Origin: Nitrospirales bacterium
Lineage (GTDB): Bacteria > Nitrospirota > Nitrospiria > Nitrospirales > UBA8639
NCBI GenBank assembly: GCA_009377845.1
Contig: WHTE01000012.1
Coordinates: forward strand, 1-37,500
Length of the DNA: 37,500 bases
Direction: 5' to 3'
A program made the position numbers and the translations under genes. The notes beneath the pieces were generated by a model. That model ran no database searches and was not told where the DNA came from. It saw only the letters and a list, made by a program, of their open reading frames with translations. This document shows positions 28,544-37,500 of this stretch, piece by piece (within the stretch, counting starts at the first letter, position 1; every line of letters begins with the position of its first letter).

Positions 28544-28837
28544 ATGACGAATAGCGATCGAGAGAAACTGGATGAAATCTGGCAGGTTCATCAATCTGCC
28601 GATTGGCCAGTAGGGTTGGAGAGCAACGAAGGTCAACTCATGACGTTGGATACGGTCATCGGGGGGTGCCTGACCTATTATTTGGATGAACACCACCTTG
28701 ATGAGACACGAATTGAGATCTTACGTGATTGCCTTGCTGAGTTGGAATCCATAGTCCCGGATTTGTCTGAGGCCAATATTGAATACTTCAGGCGTCTGCG
28801 ATTTCTGGGCGTGACCCTCCTTCAAGATTTTTCATGA
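28544..28837 (+). CDS. Hypothetical protein, 97 aa
   Basis: ATG ORF co-directional with neighbours; acidic soluble protein; start read from ORF track. Confidence 0.6.
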   Translation: MTNSDREKLDEIWQVHQSADWPVGLESNEGQLMTLDTVIGGCLTYYLDEHHLDETRIEILRDCLAELESIVPDLSEANIEYFRRLRFLGVTLLQDFS

Positions 28838-29023
28838 ATCCGTTTCCGTTTTTCCTCCATCCAGTTCCTTTCCAGTAGATTGTTGGTTTGGCCTCTTTAG
28901 GGTCACTGAAGCTTCGCGTCTCTCCTCCGAAAGGTTTTTTGTCTGTTTGACGCTGGAAAAAATGCTGTGGTACCGTGCCACGATGTGAAAATTTCACACG
29001 GACAAGAAGGTAAGGATGTTGCC

Positions 29024-29944
29024 ATGACTCCACAAAGTGATTTGAAAACGATCTTGAATAAACTCCATTATTCGGATGATGCCAAGGTGGTGGCGCAGAT
29101 TTCTGAACAAACCAAAATGGTCATGTCCCGGATGAAGGGTATCCGTCGCAAAGTGGTGGTGATGAGTGGGAAGGGCGGTGTGGGTAAAAGCATGACCACT
29201 GTGAACCTAGCCCTAGCCTTGGCTCGCATGGACCAGCGGGTCGGGCTGCTGGATGTCGATATTAATGGTCCTTGTGTCCCCCAGATGTTAGGAATGCGAG
29301 GGGTTGGATTATTCGATACCTCGGACGGGGTCATTCCTCCGACTGGACCGTTGGGCATAAAGGTTGCTTCAATGGATTTTCTGTTGCAGGCCAATGCCCC
29401 TGTTCGATGGAAAGGGCCAATGGACTTGAGTCCCGTCTGGTTGGGGATGACGGAAATGAATGTGATCCGGGAATTCCTTTCCGATATGGTGTGGGGCGAA
29501 TTAGATTATCTGTTAGCAGACCTTCCGCCGGGAGCGGCGGCGGATAAACCCCCGCTTTTAGCTGGGTTGATTCCGGATTTGGCTGGGGCCGTGGTGGTGA
29601 CGACCCCATCGGAAGTGGCCTCGAATGTGGTACAAAAATCGATAGCGTACGCGCAAGAATTAGGTATTGAGATTTTAGGAGTCGTTGAAAATATGAGTCA
29701 ATACCGATGTCCATCCTGTGGCGTCGAAAACCCTTTGTTTGAGGGCGATACCGAATCGATGTGTGAGGTGCTCGGCATTCCGCTCCTGGGACGTGTGCCG
29801 TTTGATCGGAGTTTTGCTCGCACCTTTGATAAAGGCCAACCGATTTTGGATGGGTCCAATCCCACTGTTGGGAAATATCAGGATATCGCGAAGAAAATTC
29901 ACACATTGTTGGACTACCAACAGGTGTTAGCTGGAAAATCGTAA
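29024..29944 (+). CDS. Mrp/NBP35-type P-loop ATPase (Fe-S carrier family)
   Basis: 'VVVMSGKGGVGKSMTTVNLALALARMDQRVGLLDVDINGPCVPQMLGM', 'ADLPPGAAADKPPLL', 'YRCPSCG'; ATG at 29024. Confidence 0.93.
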   Translation: MTPQSDLKTILNKLHYSDDAKVVAQISEQTKMVMSRMKGIRRKVVVMSGKGGVGKSMTTVNLALALARMDQRVGLLDVDINGPCVPQMLGMRGVGLFDTSDGVIPPTGPLGIKVASMDFLLQANAPVRWKGPMDLSPVWLGMTEMNVIREFLSDMVWGELDYLLADLPPGAAADKPPLLAGLIPDLAGAVVVTTPSEVASNVVQKSIAYAQELGIEILGVVENMSQYRCPSCGVENPLFEGDTESMCEVLGIPLLGRVPFDRSFARTFDKGQPILDGSNPTVGKYQDIAKKIHTLLDYQQVLAGKS

Positions 29945-29999
29945 AGTATAGAAGATATAGAGGTCGTTGTGGTCTGTTGACTCTCAGAAGGGGAACATT

Positions 30000-30758
30000 A
30001 TGAAATTTGTCTGTCTGAAGTGCGAAACTTATATGACCTTTGAAAAAGTTGAAAAACCGGCTGAGGGTTCTCTGGGAGTCTTTTTTGAATGCCCATCCTG
30101 CCAATCCCGATTTTCAATGGTGACCAATCCCGGGGAAACCCAGATGGTGTCCTCTCTTGGCGTGCAGTTGGGTGGGCGAACCGTGGATCATACCCCGTTA
30201 GAAATGACTCGGGGTGGATTGCAAGACAACGTGTCGGCGGGTATGGGGCAGATGGCTGCCTATCTGAATGAGAAAATTCAGGGGGGCCAGTCCGCAGCCA
30301 CGGCGGCGGCTCAGCCTCAAGCCACCACGCAATCCTCCTCCGAAAGTGGGGGATGCCCTTTCTCAGCCATGGTTGCCCAAATGGGGTTGACGTCTTCTGG
30401 CGCTCCGGGTTCTTCTGCTCCGGCTGGTGAACAATTATTGTGGACTCCAGATGCACAAGAGAAGCTGGGTCGGCTTCCGTCTTTTGTGCAACCAATGGTG
30501 AAAAGTAGCGTAGAAGGGTATGCCCGTAAGAATGGCTTTCCCGCGGTGACGCTTCAAGTCATGGATGATTCGAAGAACGCATCCACAGAGGGTATCCGAT
30601 GGACCCCTGAAGCGCAACAACGGTTAGATAATATCCCCGATTTCATCCGACCGATGGCTCGTCGAGAAATTGAGCGCTTGGTCAAGGAACGGGGAGCATC
30701 GGAAATTACCGCCCAGGTGATGGAAGAAGCCAAAGAAAAGTTTATGAAATTTATGTAG
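30000..30758 (+). CDS. Zinc-ribbon protein with two PCP_red-like (light-independent protochlorophyllide reductase subunit B C-terminal-like) domains
   Basis: N-term CLKC...CPSC; 'WTPDAQEKLGRLPSFVQPMVKSSVEGYARKNGFPAVTLQVMDD' and 'WTPEAQQRLDNIPDFIRPMARREIERLVKERGASEITAQVMEEAKEKF'. Confidence 0.85.
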   Translation: MKFVCLKCETYMTFEKVEKPAEGSLGVFFECPSCQSRFSMVTNPGETQMVSSLGVQLGGRTVDHTPLEMTRGGLQDNVSAGMGQMAAYLNEKIQGGQSAATAAAQPQATTQSSSESGGCPFSAMVAQMGLTSSGAPGSSAPAGEQLLWTPDAQEKLGRLPSFVQPMVKSSVEGYARKNGFPAVTLQVMDDSKNASTEGIRWTPEAQQRLDNIPDFIRPMARREIERLVKERGASEITAQVMEEAKEKFMKFM

Positions 30759-30784
30759 CATGCGTTGAATCATTCTTACCCCAA

Positions 30785-30815
30785 GGCGGCTCTTGCCCAA
30801 GAGCCGCCTTTTTTT
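30785..30815 (+). terminator. Rho-independent terminator
   Basis: GGCGGCTCTTG-CC-CAAGAGCCGCC perfect 11-bp inverted repeat followed by TTTTTTT. Confidence 0.93.
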
Positions 30816-31200
30816 ATTTTCCCCCAAGAGGTTTTAATGGCAATCTTTGAAATGCCTCGCAAAGGTTTACTGTATGGTCGTTTCTAGTCAGTCTCCAGAT
30901 GGATTTTGAGAATTCATACCTTTTGCGCGGCCAAGCCGCAAAGTCCCATAGAGAGAAAGTGCGAGCATTTTCTGAATAAAATAAGTTGCTCAGCTATCTA
31001 GAATAGGGCATGGGGCGCGGGGCAATCATAGGGTATTGCAGGGACGAAATGGTTTTGAGTGCTTTTTCCAAAACAAAAGGCACTTCGTCTGAGTGGGCGA
31101 AATCCGCAAAAACATACTTAGCTGCCCTCAAAGCGGGCGATCTCCCCTGAAGTATGAATTGATAGATGTGAGTTACTTGTTCAGCATCGCAAAGCGACCC

Positions 31201-31827
31201 TCAAAAGGCAGTCCAATTTGTATAGGGTTTCGATCGATAGATCTCTTCTACGCTTTTTGATAACACGACTCCTGCTTTTTCGAGTAGTTTCGCGGTTTTT
31301 CGTAATGGCAACCCCACCACTGTTGTGAAATCTCCCTCGATTCGTTCAATCAACTGGCCCCCCACACCCTGAATCGAATAGCTGCCTGCTCGCCCTTCCC
31401 ACTCCTTAGTGGACAGATAGGCTTCGATGTTCAAGTCGGTGAGGGTCTTAATCCACACGGTGACCGAATCTGCGTTGTGCAAGACACTTGGTGGGGAAGG
31501 CGACACCAGAGCGATTCCCGAATGGACTTGGTGGGCGCGTCCGCTTAAACAGGCAAGCATGGCGCGTGCCTCTTTTTCAGTGGCGGGTTTGCCTAAAATC
31601 TGATGATCTACTTCAATGAGGGTATCTCCTCCGAGAATGATTGAGTCTGGGTGATGTTCAGCCACGGCTTGTGCTTTTTGAACCGCTAAGTTCTCCGCCA
31701 CCTGCCTTGGAAGGTTTGAAGAATTAAAGTCTTCCTGAAATTCCGAGGCCATGATTGAAAATGGCAGGCCGAGTAAGGCTAGAAGGTCACGTCGTTGGGG
31801 AGAAGTCGAAGCGAGGATTAGAGGCAT
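31201..31827 (-). CDS. maf: Maf family nucleoside triphosphate pyrophosphatase
   Basis: 'LILASTSPQRRDLLALLGLPF', 'ILGGDTLIEVDHQILGKPATEKEARAMLACLSGRAHQVHSGIAL', 'GSYSIQGVGGQLIERIEGDFTTVVGLPL'; start at 31827. Confidence 0.93.
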   Translation of the reverse strand: MPLILASTSPQRRDLLALLGLPFSIMASEFQEDFNSSNLPRQVAENLAVQKAQAVAEHHPDSIILGGDTLIEVDHQILGKPATEKEARAMLACLSGRAHQVHSGIALVSPSPPSVLHNADSVTVWIKTLTDLNIEAYLSTKEWEGRAGSYSIQGVGGQLIERIEGDFTTVVGLPLRKTAKLLEKAGVVLSKSVEEIYRSKPYTNWTAF

Positions 31828-31853
31828 GGGAGTGGGTGAACGGTGGTGGAGAC

Positions 31854-33020
31854 TTAAAACGAGGAAGCAGCTGGAAATCCCATAAATTGGGACAGGGAGC
31901 TGTTCGTGTACTCGTTGACTAGATTGGTGACATCTTGACTGGTGTGCGTTCTCACCAATTGCGCCCGCATCGAAGCGGCATGGGGAAAACCTGAGCAATA
32001 CCAACCCAAATGTTTGCGCATTCGGGGAAAGTGCTCTTTCCCATGCATGGTTTCGAATAATTTGGCATGTTCCATCATCACCCGAAATTTTTCATGAAGG
32101 TTAGGCATGACATCTGTAGACGAGAGAGGTGACCCCGTGCGTATGGCATCTCGGACATGTCGAATGCCTTGAAATATCCAGGGATTCCCGAGTGCGGCTC
32201 GGCCAATTAAGACCCCGTTGACTCCAGATTTCTGGATCCGTTGATAGGCTTCATCTAATGTGCGAATGTCTCCATTTCCCAGGGTGAGAATTCCGTGGGT
32301 GCGAATGCGGGTTGCCGCTTGGGCAATGGCTTCCCAGTCCGATTGGCCGCGGTACATTTGCGACAGAGTTCGTCCGTGAATGGAAATAACTTCCGGTCGG
32401 GCTTGAATAAGGCATTCGCTCCATTCGTCAATAATATTCCGGTCATAGCCCAACCGGGTTTTGACGGACAACGGAATCAGGGCCCTTCTCCTTGGGCCCT
32501 CCGATCCAAGTCGTTCGGCGTTCAGCTGAGCAATGGCGCTGAGCGCACTAGTCTTTAACCCGAGTTGTGTTATGAGTTGCCCTTCAGCCCAATCATGGAT
32601 GCCTTTTCTCGCCATGGCTATCAGTTCCAGGGCTAAGGTTGGGGTGCGAATCAACCCGGCGCCACTTCCGGAAGATGCCACGTTTTTCGAGGGACAGCCC
32701 ATGTTGATGTCTAGCCCGTCAAAGCCTAATTCACAGACCACATGTGCGGCCTGGTAGAATAACAATGGATCCTTTCCATAAATTTGCGCGATGACCGGAT
32801 GTTCCAAGGCTGAGTATCGCAGGCTATCGAGGGCTTTGATGCGACCCGAGCAGATATCGTGGACATTGGTGAATTCCGTGAAAACCACATCAGGTTTTCC
32901 ATATTTCGCAACAATATGGCGGAAGGCCGAATCCGTAACGCCGTCCATAGGGGCCAGCCCAATCACTGGTTGAGGGAGGGTTCGCCAGAGGGTGAGAATG
33001 GTCTGTTGAGAATTGGTCAT
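31854..33020 (-). CDS. dus: tRNA-dihydrouridine synthase
   Basis: 'PVIGLAPMDGVTDSAFRHIVAKYGKPDVVFTEF', 'DGLDINMGCPSKNVASSGSGAGLIRTP', 'ISIHGRTLSQMYRGQSDW', 'GVLIGRAALGNPWIF'. Confidence 0.94.
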   Translation of the reverse strand: MTNSQQTILTLWRTLPQPVIGLAPMDGVTDSAFRHIVAKYGKPDVVFTEFTNVHDICSGRIKALDSLRYSALEHPVIAQIYGKDPLLFYQAAHVVCELGFDGLDINMGCPSKNVASSGSGAGLIRTPTLALELIAMARKGIHDWAEGQLITQLGLKTSALSAIAQLNAERLGSEGPRRRALIPLSVKTRLGYDRNIIDEWSECLIQARPEVISIHGRTLSQMYRGQSDWEAIAQAATRIRTHGILTLGNGDIRTLDEAYQRIQKSGVNGVLIGRAALGNPWIFQGIRHVRDAIRTGSPLSSTDVMPNLHEKFRVMMEHAKLFETMHGKEHFPRMRKHLGWYCSGFPHAASMRAQLVRTHTSQDVTNLVNEYTNSSLSQFMGFPAASSF

Positions 33021-33203
33021 GGGAAGTGTGAATGAAATCGGGTCCTTGAGTTCTGAAACAGGTTTACCGAAACTGTAGAGGTGTTCCTTTAAATCTTACG
33101 CCTTTAATTCCGATACAGCCGACCGACAATTCCCAGGAAGCTTCTGGGTGAGTCCAGTATAAATATACTCGTTTTCGGAGTTGGTGTATGCGGAGGATAG
33201 TGT

Positions 33204-34319
33204 ATGTCATTACCCAAAGATACGATTTTGGAAACACCATCTGTTATGAATGTTATAAACCGTTCTGCCAATATAAACCGTTCTGCCAAAAAAATGGTCT
33301 TGGAAGAGGAGATTGTACGGGAAATCAAAGCTCTTTGGACAGGACCTACCACTGATGTGCGAACTGCCTTATTAAAAGAAATGGTCGGGAGTGTGGTCAA
33401 GCTTCGCGATCTGGATACGGATGTCTTAGATGTCAAAATTCTTCATAGGGCCTTAAAAGAACTGCGCTATGCCTTCCGGGTGTTTCGGCAATATCGCGAC
33501 GTAAAAAAAGTGAGTATTTTTGGTTCGGCTCGGATCCGAGCGGATGATCACAACTATAAGCTGGCGTCCCAATTCGGAAAAATACTCAGCCAAAGCGGGT
33601 TTATGGTGATCACAGGTGGCGGACCTGGCATTATGCAGGCAGGGAATGAAGGGGCTGGTCGGGAGCATAGTTTTGGGGTAAATATCATGCTGCCTTTTGA
33701 GCAAGCCCCGAATTCTTTGATTGCGGATGATAAAAAACTGGTGAATCTCAAGTATTTCTTCACGCGTAAGCTATTACTGGTTAAAGAAACGCATGCCGTC
33801 GCTCTCTTTCCTGGAGGATTTGGGACGTTAGATGAAGCGTTTGAAGTGTTAACTCTTATTCAAACGGGGAAAACTGACCCGATTCCCGTAGTGTGTATTG
33901 AGTCTCCCGGCGGCGATTATTGGGAACGGATGATGGAGTTTCTGGAGCAACAGCTCTTGTCTCGCGGGTTGATCAATCGATCCGATTTAGCCCTGTTCAA
34001 AGTGGTATATTCGGCAGAGGCTGCGGTTGAGGAAATTCAGAATTTTTTCCGGGTTTATCATTCATTACGGATTGTGGGAGATACGATGGTTATCCGAATT
34101 CAGCAACAGCTTTCGCAGAGGGAATTGACCCAGCTGAATCAGGAATTTTTCGACCTCTTGGCTGATGGGCAGTTTCGGCAAGTTGAAGCGTTACCCGAGG
34201 AGTGGGATGAACCTCACATTTCTCACTTGCCACGTCTGGTTTTTCATTTCAATTGGAAAGAGTTAGGGCGCCTTCGGCAGTGTATTGATTGGCTGAATGC
34301 GCGAGCGGTTTCCACTTAG
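33204..34319 (+). CDS. LOG family protein (Rossmann-fold, lysine-decarboxylase-like)
   Basis: 'VSIFGSARIRADDHNYKLASQFGKILSQSGFMVITGGGPGIMQAGNEGA', 'LFPGGFGTLDEAFEVLTLIQTGK' (PGGxGTxxE). Confidence 0.9.
   Translation: MSLPKDTILETPSVMNVINRSANINRSAKKMVLEEEIVREIKALWTGPTTDVRTALLKEMVGSVVKLRDLDTDVLDVKILHRALKELRYAFRVFRQYRDVKKVSIFGSARIRADDHNYKLASQFGKILSQSGFMVITGGGPGIMQAGNEGAGREHSFGVNIMLPFEQAPNSLIADDKKLVNLKYFFTRKLLLVKETHAVALFPGGFGTLDEAFEVLTLIQTGKTDPIPVVCIESPGGDYWERMMEFLEQQLLSRGLINRSDLALFKVVYSAEAAVEEIQNFFRVYHSLRIVGDTMVIRIQQQLSQRELTQLNQEFFDLLADGQFRQVEALPEEWDEPHISHLPRLVFHFNWKELGRLRQCIDWLNARAVST
33254..33289 (+). repeat. Perfect 18-bp tandem duplication inside the LOG-family gene
   Basis: TATAAACCGTTCTGCCAA at 33254-33271 and 33272-33289; encodes repeated INRSAN/INRSAK. 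Confidence 0.9.
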
Positions 34320-34404
34320 GCATATTGAAAGCGCATGTAGGGTTTGGTCGGGGTCCATTGACATCCGTATGCAAACTGGTAAGCTCGGCTCGAAAGGGGG
34401 CAGG

Positions 34405-35280
34405 ATGATGACAAGATTTGATGAATTAGCCAACCCGTACCCGCCGGACGTGGTGTTGTATCATGCCGAATGCATGGATGGGTTTGGAGCAGCTTGGGCT
34501 CTCTGGAAACGGTTTCCGCATGCTCGCTATGTGGCGGTCAAGCATGGGAATCCACCGCCTGATGGATTACAGAACCAGCATGTGGTGATGGTTGATTTTA
34601 GTTATAACCGCGAAACCATTATGGCGTTGGCCAACCAAACGGCCAGTCTGCACATATTGGATCATCACATTACCGCACAAGCTGCTCTGGAGGATTTGCC
34701 TTTTGCGTACTTTGATATGAACCGAAGTGGGGCTGTGTTGGCATGGGAATGGGCCCATACGCAGCCGGTTCCCTGGCTCTTGCAATATGTGCAGGATAAG
34801 GATTTGTGGCAGTGGCAACTTCCAGACAGTCGGGAAATCAGTGCTTCGTTAGCGTCATACCCGTTTGGATTCGAAACGTGGGAAAGCCTCCAATTTGAAA
34901 GATTAAAGGTCGAGGGAACGGGAATTTTACGATACGAAAAGACCTTAGTTGAAAAAATGGTGAACGAAGTCATCATGGTGTCGTTAGCAGGGCATACGGT
35001 TCCCGCCGTTCATTCAGCCATTTTAACCAGCCAAATAGGGGAGCATCTTTCTGACAAGCATCCATTTTGTCTCATTTGGCATCAAAAAGATGGCCGTCGT
35101 TATTTTTCTTTACGGTCAAAAACCGGAGGGATTTCCGTGGCCGACATTGCGGCGCAATATGGCGGAGGCGGGCACACTCATGCCGCCGGATTTTCAATCT
35201 TTCTTGATGGAGATTCTCAGAATTCTCTTAACCCCGTTTTGGGTCTTCCTGATTTCTTCCCTGCCTCTGCTCGGTTTTGA
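34405..35280 (+). CDS. DHH-family phosphoesterase-like protein with DHHA1-type C-terminus
   Basis: 'YHAECMDGFGAAWALWKRFP', 'HILDHHITAQ', 'AQYGGGGHTHAAGF'; ATG at 34405 after AGGGGGCAGG. Confidence 0.88.
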   Translation: MMTRFDELANPYPPDVVLYHAECMDGFGAAWALWKRFPHARYVAVKHGNPPPDGLQNQHVVMVDFSYNRETIMALANQTASLHILDHHITAQAALEDLPFAYFDMNRSGAVLAWEWAHTQPVPWLLQYVQDKDLWQWQLPDSREISASLASYPFGFETWESLQFERLKVEGTGILRYEKTLVEKMVNEVIMVSLAGHTVPAVHSAILTSQIGEHLSDKHPFCLIWHQKDGRRYFSLRSKTGGISVADIAAQYGGGGHTHAAGFSIFLDGDSQNSLNPVLGLPDFFPASARF

Positions 35281-35309
35281 CCATTTTCAATCTTCTCGCG
35301 GATTAATGA

Positions 35310-36026
35310 ATGATTCCACTGCGGGATGACAACCCAACTGAAATTACGCCTGTAGTGACTGTGGTGTTTATTGTGGCGTGTATCTTGGTATTTCTATATG
35401 AGATCTCTCTCCCAATGCCAAGCAGGGAAGTATTTTTGTATGTGTATGGGGCGATTCCCGCTGTCGTGTTTGGGCATAATCAATTACCTCCAGAATTGGT
35501 GAACATGCCTGCCTATGGGACGCTTATTTCAAGTATGTTTCTTCACGGAGGCTGGCTGCATTTAATTGGGAATATGCTCTATCTGTGGATTTTTGGAAAT
35601 AATATTGAAGATGTAATGGGGCATGCAAAGTTTATCGTGTTCTATTTGATCTGTGGAGTGTTGGCGGCTTTGAGCCATGCGTTGATTGATCCCGAATCAA
35701 CAATACCAATGGTTGGTGCTAGCGGGGCAATTTCAGGGATTTTAGGTGCGTACTTATTATTGTATCCTCATGCGCGTGTTTTAGTTTTAGTTCCCTTGGG
35801 ATTTATAGGCACTTTTAATGTTCCAGCGGCGATGGTATTGGGTTTGTGGTTCTTAATGCAGTTATTCAGCGGCGGGATGAGTCTTGGGAATCAAGGAGGC
35901 GGGGTCGCTTTTTTTGCGCACATTGGAGGATTTCTTACTGGTATGGCATTGATTGGATTCTTCAAGCATCCCCATATCCGATTTTTTAATCCACCCCATG
36001 TTCCAAAAGCATCTGACTCTTGGTAA
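35310..36026 (+). CDS. Rhomboid family intramembrane serine protease
   Basis: 'SMFLHGGWLHLIGNMLYLWIFGNNIED', 'GASGAISGILGAYLLLYPHARV', 'AHIGGFLTGM'. Confidence 0.93.
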   Translation: MIPLRDDNPTEITPVVTVVFIVACILVFLYEISLPMPSREVFLYVYGAIPAVVFGHNQLPPELVNMPAYGTLISSMFLHGGWLHLIGNMLYLWIFGNNIEDVMGHAKFIVFYLICGVLAALSHALIDPESTIPMVGASGAISGILGAYLLLYPHARVLVLVPLGFIGTFNVPAAMVLGLWFLMQLFSGGMSLGNQGGGVAFFAHIGGFLTGMALIGFFKHPHIRFFNPPHVPKASDSW

Positions 36027-37158
36027 TAAAGTATATGCATAACCGATTTTGAAAACGTTTCGCGGATTCAACTTTGAAGTATAACCGTTACTCCTAGTTG
36101 TCGTTTCGAAGCCTCTCTCCTCCAGTGTTCGAACCCCTAACCCTTTCTTGGTCGGTGAGCAAGCTTCTTCCCAGTCCTGCTCCAGTTCGGTTTCGGTCCC
36201 CCGTGCTTAAAATGACGGGCTTTTCTGGCAGCCTTGACGGATGCGGCTGGCGGTGCTCTCCTTTCATTCCCATTCCGCGGACGTAGACGGGTGAGTGAAA
36301 TCGATACACGTCTCAAGGGCTATCGCCAACCCGCATGGGCGGCGCATTCGCGCCAGTTGTCATCCGTGATCGTATGCGTCCGAGCCTTGTATGGAACGAG
36401 GCCGCAGTACACAGCGGTACTCACCGAATCGGCCATCTTATGCCGGACGGGTGGAGTACGGTCGACTTCGACTGTCGGTCTACCAGCGTCCCTAAGGCTC
36501 CGCGAGGGCCTTTCCTGATCGCCGGATTTCCTCCCCTGTCGCACACTCGCCGCTTGGCTTTGATCCCGCTCAGGTGCTCCTCAAACAAGACCTGATGGGG
36601 AAGGATTCCGTGCGGCCTAGGGGGCATTCTGGTTACGCCAGGCCTTCTGGCAGCGCAAAGACCGGACGCCGCCTGCGTGCGTATCGGCATAACTAGGCGG
36701 TGCTCTCCACCTCTGCTCTGCTTCAAACCGAACGACGATGTGCGGCGAACTCTACCCCGTGTGGCGCAGGGCTTCATCTGGTTGTTAGACCTCGCTCAAC
36801 AAGTCGGGGCTGAACTGCGTGAGCACGGCGTATCCATGCCCACGCGTGCGCCTGTCCCAAGCGATAGCCCCGGTGACGCTGGCGTTCCCGGCTGAGGGGT
36901 CGATTGAGGTTCCCCCGATTACTATGACGATGGCTGTTTGATGTTGCCCGCCTTTCTCTCAGTGCCAAAGGGTGGTCCTATGGGTCAGCGGCTTGTATGC
37001 TATCAGGTATGCTCCCTCTTCCTTGGTAGATTGGAGTAACCCGCGAGGCTATCGCAGCTTGCTTACTGACCAACAGCAAGAGTTGCACGGACAAGCTGAA
37101 TGCAGGTTTTATTATTAGCTCGACATTAAAAACTGGGTAATTAGAGCGATTAGTAATC

Positions 37159-37500
37159 ATGATGCGAAATAGGGGATGCATGGTTACTGGACAAAATGCC
37201 GTTTTTTGTTGTGCGACAAACTTTCTGCGGGGTCGCAAGTGTAAGCTTTGTGGATCCTTTCAGGTCTTGCAAGCCTGTCAAGGCACTGTGAAATGCCCGT
37301 GCTGTGGTAAGAGCAAAAGACTGAGTCGACTGACTCGGGAGATGGACATCCCTCAGGGGTTCTATCAGCTCCAACCGGCCTATCGATTGACCCAAGATTT
37401 TGGTGCCGATTGCAAAGTCGTCACGCGGGTCTATCAACGCTTGCGGGAAGAGCTGTATCATCTGGCGGAGTTGGAGGGCGTAAGCTCAAGAGCAAAATCG
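37159..37500 (+). CDS. IS1595-like transposase, N-terminal part, open at window end (probable frameshift near the edge)
   Basis: Reading from 37159: MMRNRGCMVTGQNAVFCCATNFLRGRKCKLCGSFQVLQACQGTVKCPCCGKSKRLSRLTREMDIPQGFYQLQPAYRLTQDFGADCKVVTRVYQRLREELYHLAELEG...; zinc-ribbon then 'VYQRLREELYHLAELEG' resembles IS1595/ISXO2-like transposases. Confidence 0.6.
   Translation, partial: MMRNRGCMVTGQNAVFCCATNFLRGRKCKLCGSFQVLQACQGTVKCPCCGKSKRLSRLTREMDIPQGFYQLQPAYRLTQDFGADCKVVTRVYQRLREELYHLAELEGVSSRAKS

Noticed and set aside
30915-30960. c-di-GMP riboswitch-like GCAAAG motif
   Set aside because: Only a short GCCGCAAAG match; the rest of the GEMM consensus and both paired arms are absent.
36100-36140. 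Possible tRNA (GGGGTTCGAACAC on the minus strand)
   Set aside because: The T-loop-like GTTCGAA is not flanked by complementary 5-bp arms and no acceptor, D-arm or anticodon arm could be built.
36094-36895. Multiple ORFs of 60-118 aa on both strands
   Set aside because: Mutually overlapping, no motif, Arg/Pro/Ser-rich as expected for non-coding GC-rich DNA.
1-37500. CRISPR array, rRNA operon or prophage
   Set aside because: No regularly spaced direct repeats, no rRNA-like conserved segments and no phage structural genes seen.

Overview
This 37.5-kb bacterial window is mostly gene-dense. Its gene content and repeat style suggest a Nitrospirota/Nitrospira-like genome, but that is inference only. 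I recognise about 25 protein-coding genes. They include a pyridoxamine-oxidase-like flavoprotein, a quinone oxidoreductase, a translationally coupled MotA/TolQ-MotB/OmpA pair resembling ZorA/ZorB, and a 1.18-kaa REC-multiPAS-HisKA-HATPase-REC kinase. Others are a duplicated His-rich metal-binding protein, an AMP-ligase/ACP/PlsC fusion, an HD-GYP protein, a DUF2868/DUF3482-like pair, an AI-2E permease, MlaA, an RpoD-like sigma factor and a pentapeptide-repeat protein. The right part carries a phosphoglycerate mutase, an Mrp ATPase, a protein with two PCP_red-like domains, Maf, Dus, LOG, a DHH phosphoesterase and a rhomboid protease. Two stretches are poorly explained by genes. The first is about 8.5-11.56 kb: low coding density, an IS110 remnant with an in-frame stop, REP-like repeats, a cluster of hairpins, and a 16-bp repeat at both edges. 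The second is about 36.1-37.15 kb: higher GC, no convincing ORF, adjacent to an IS1595-like transposase that runs off the window and looks frameshifted. The best leads for new biology are the ZorAB-like motor pair lacking recognisable ZorC/D/E partners, the structured non-coding stretch at 9.2-9.4 kb, and the 36.1-37.15 kb region. All domain names come from reading motifs by eye; no database search was run.
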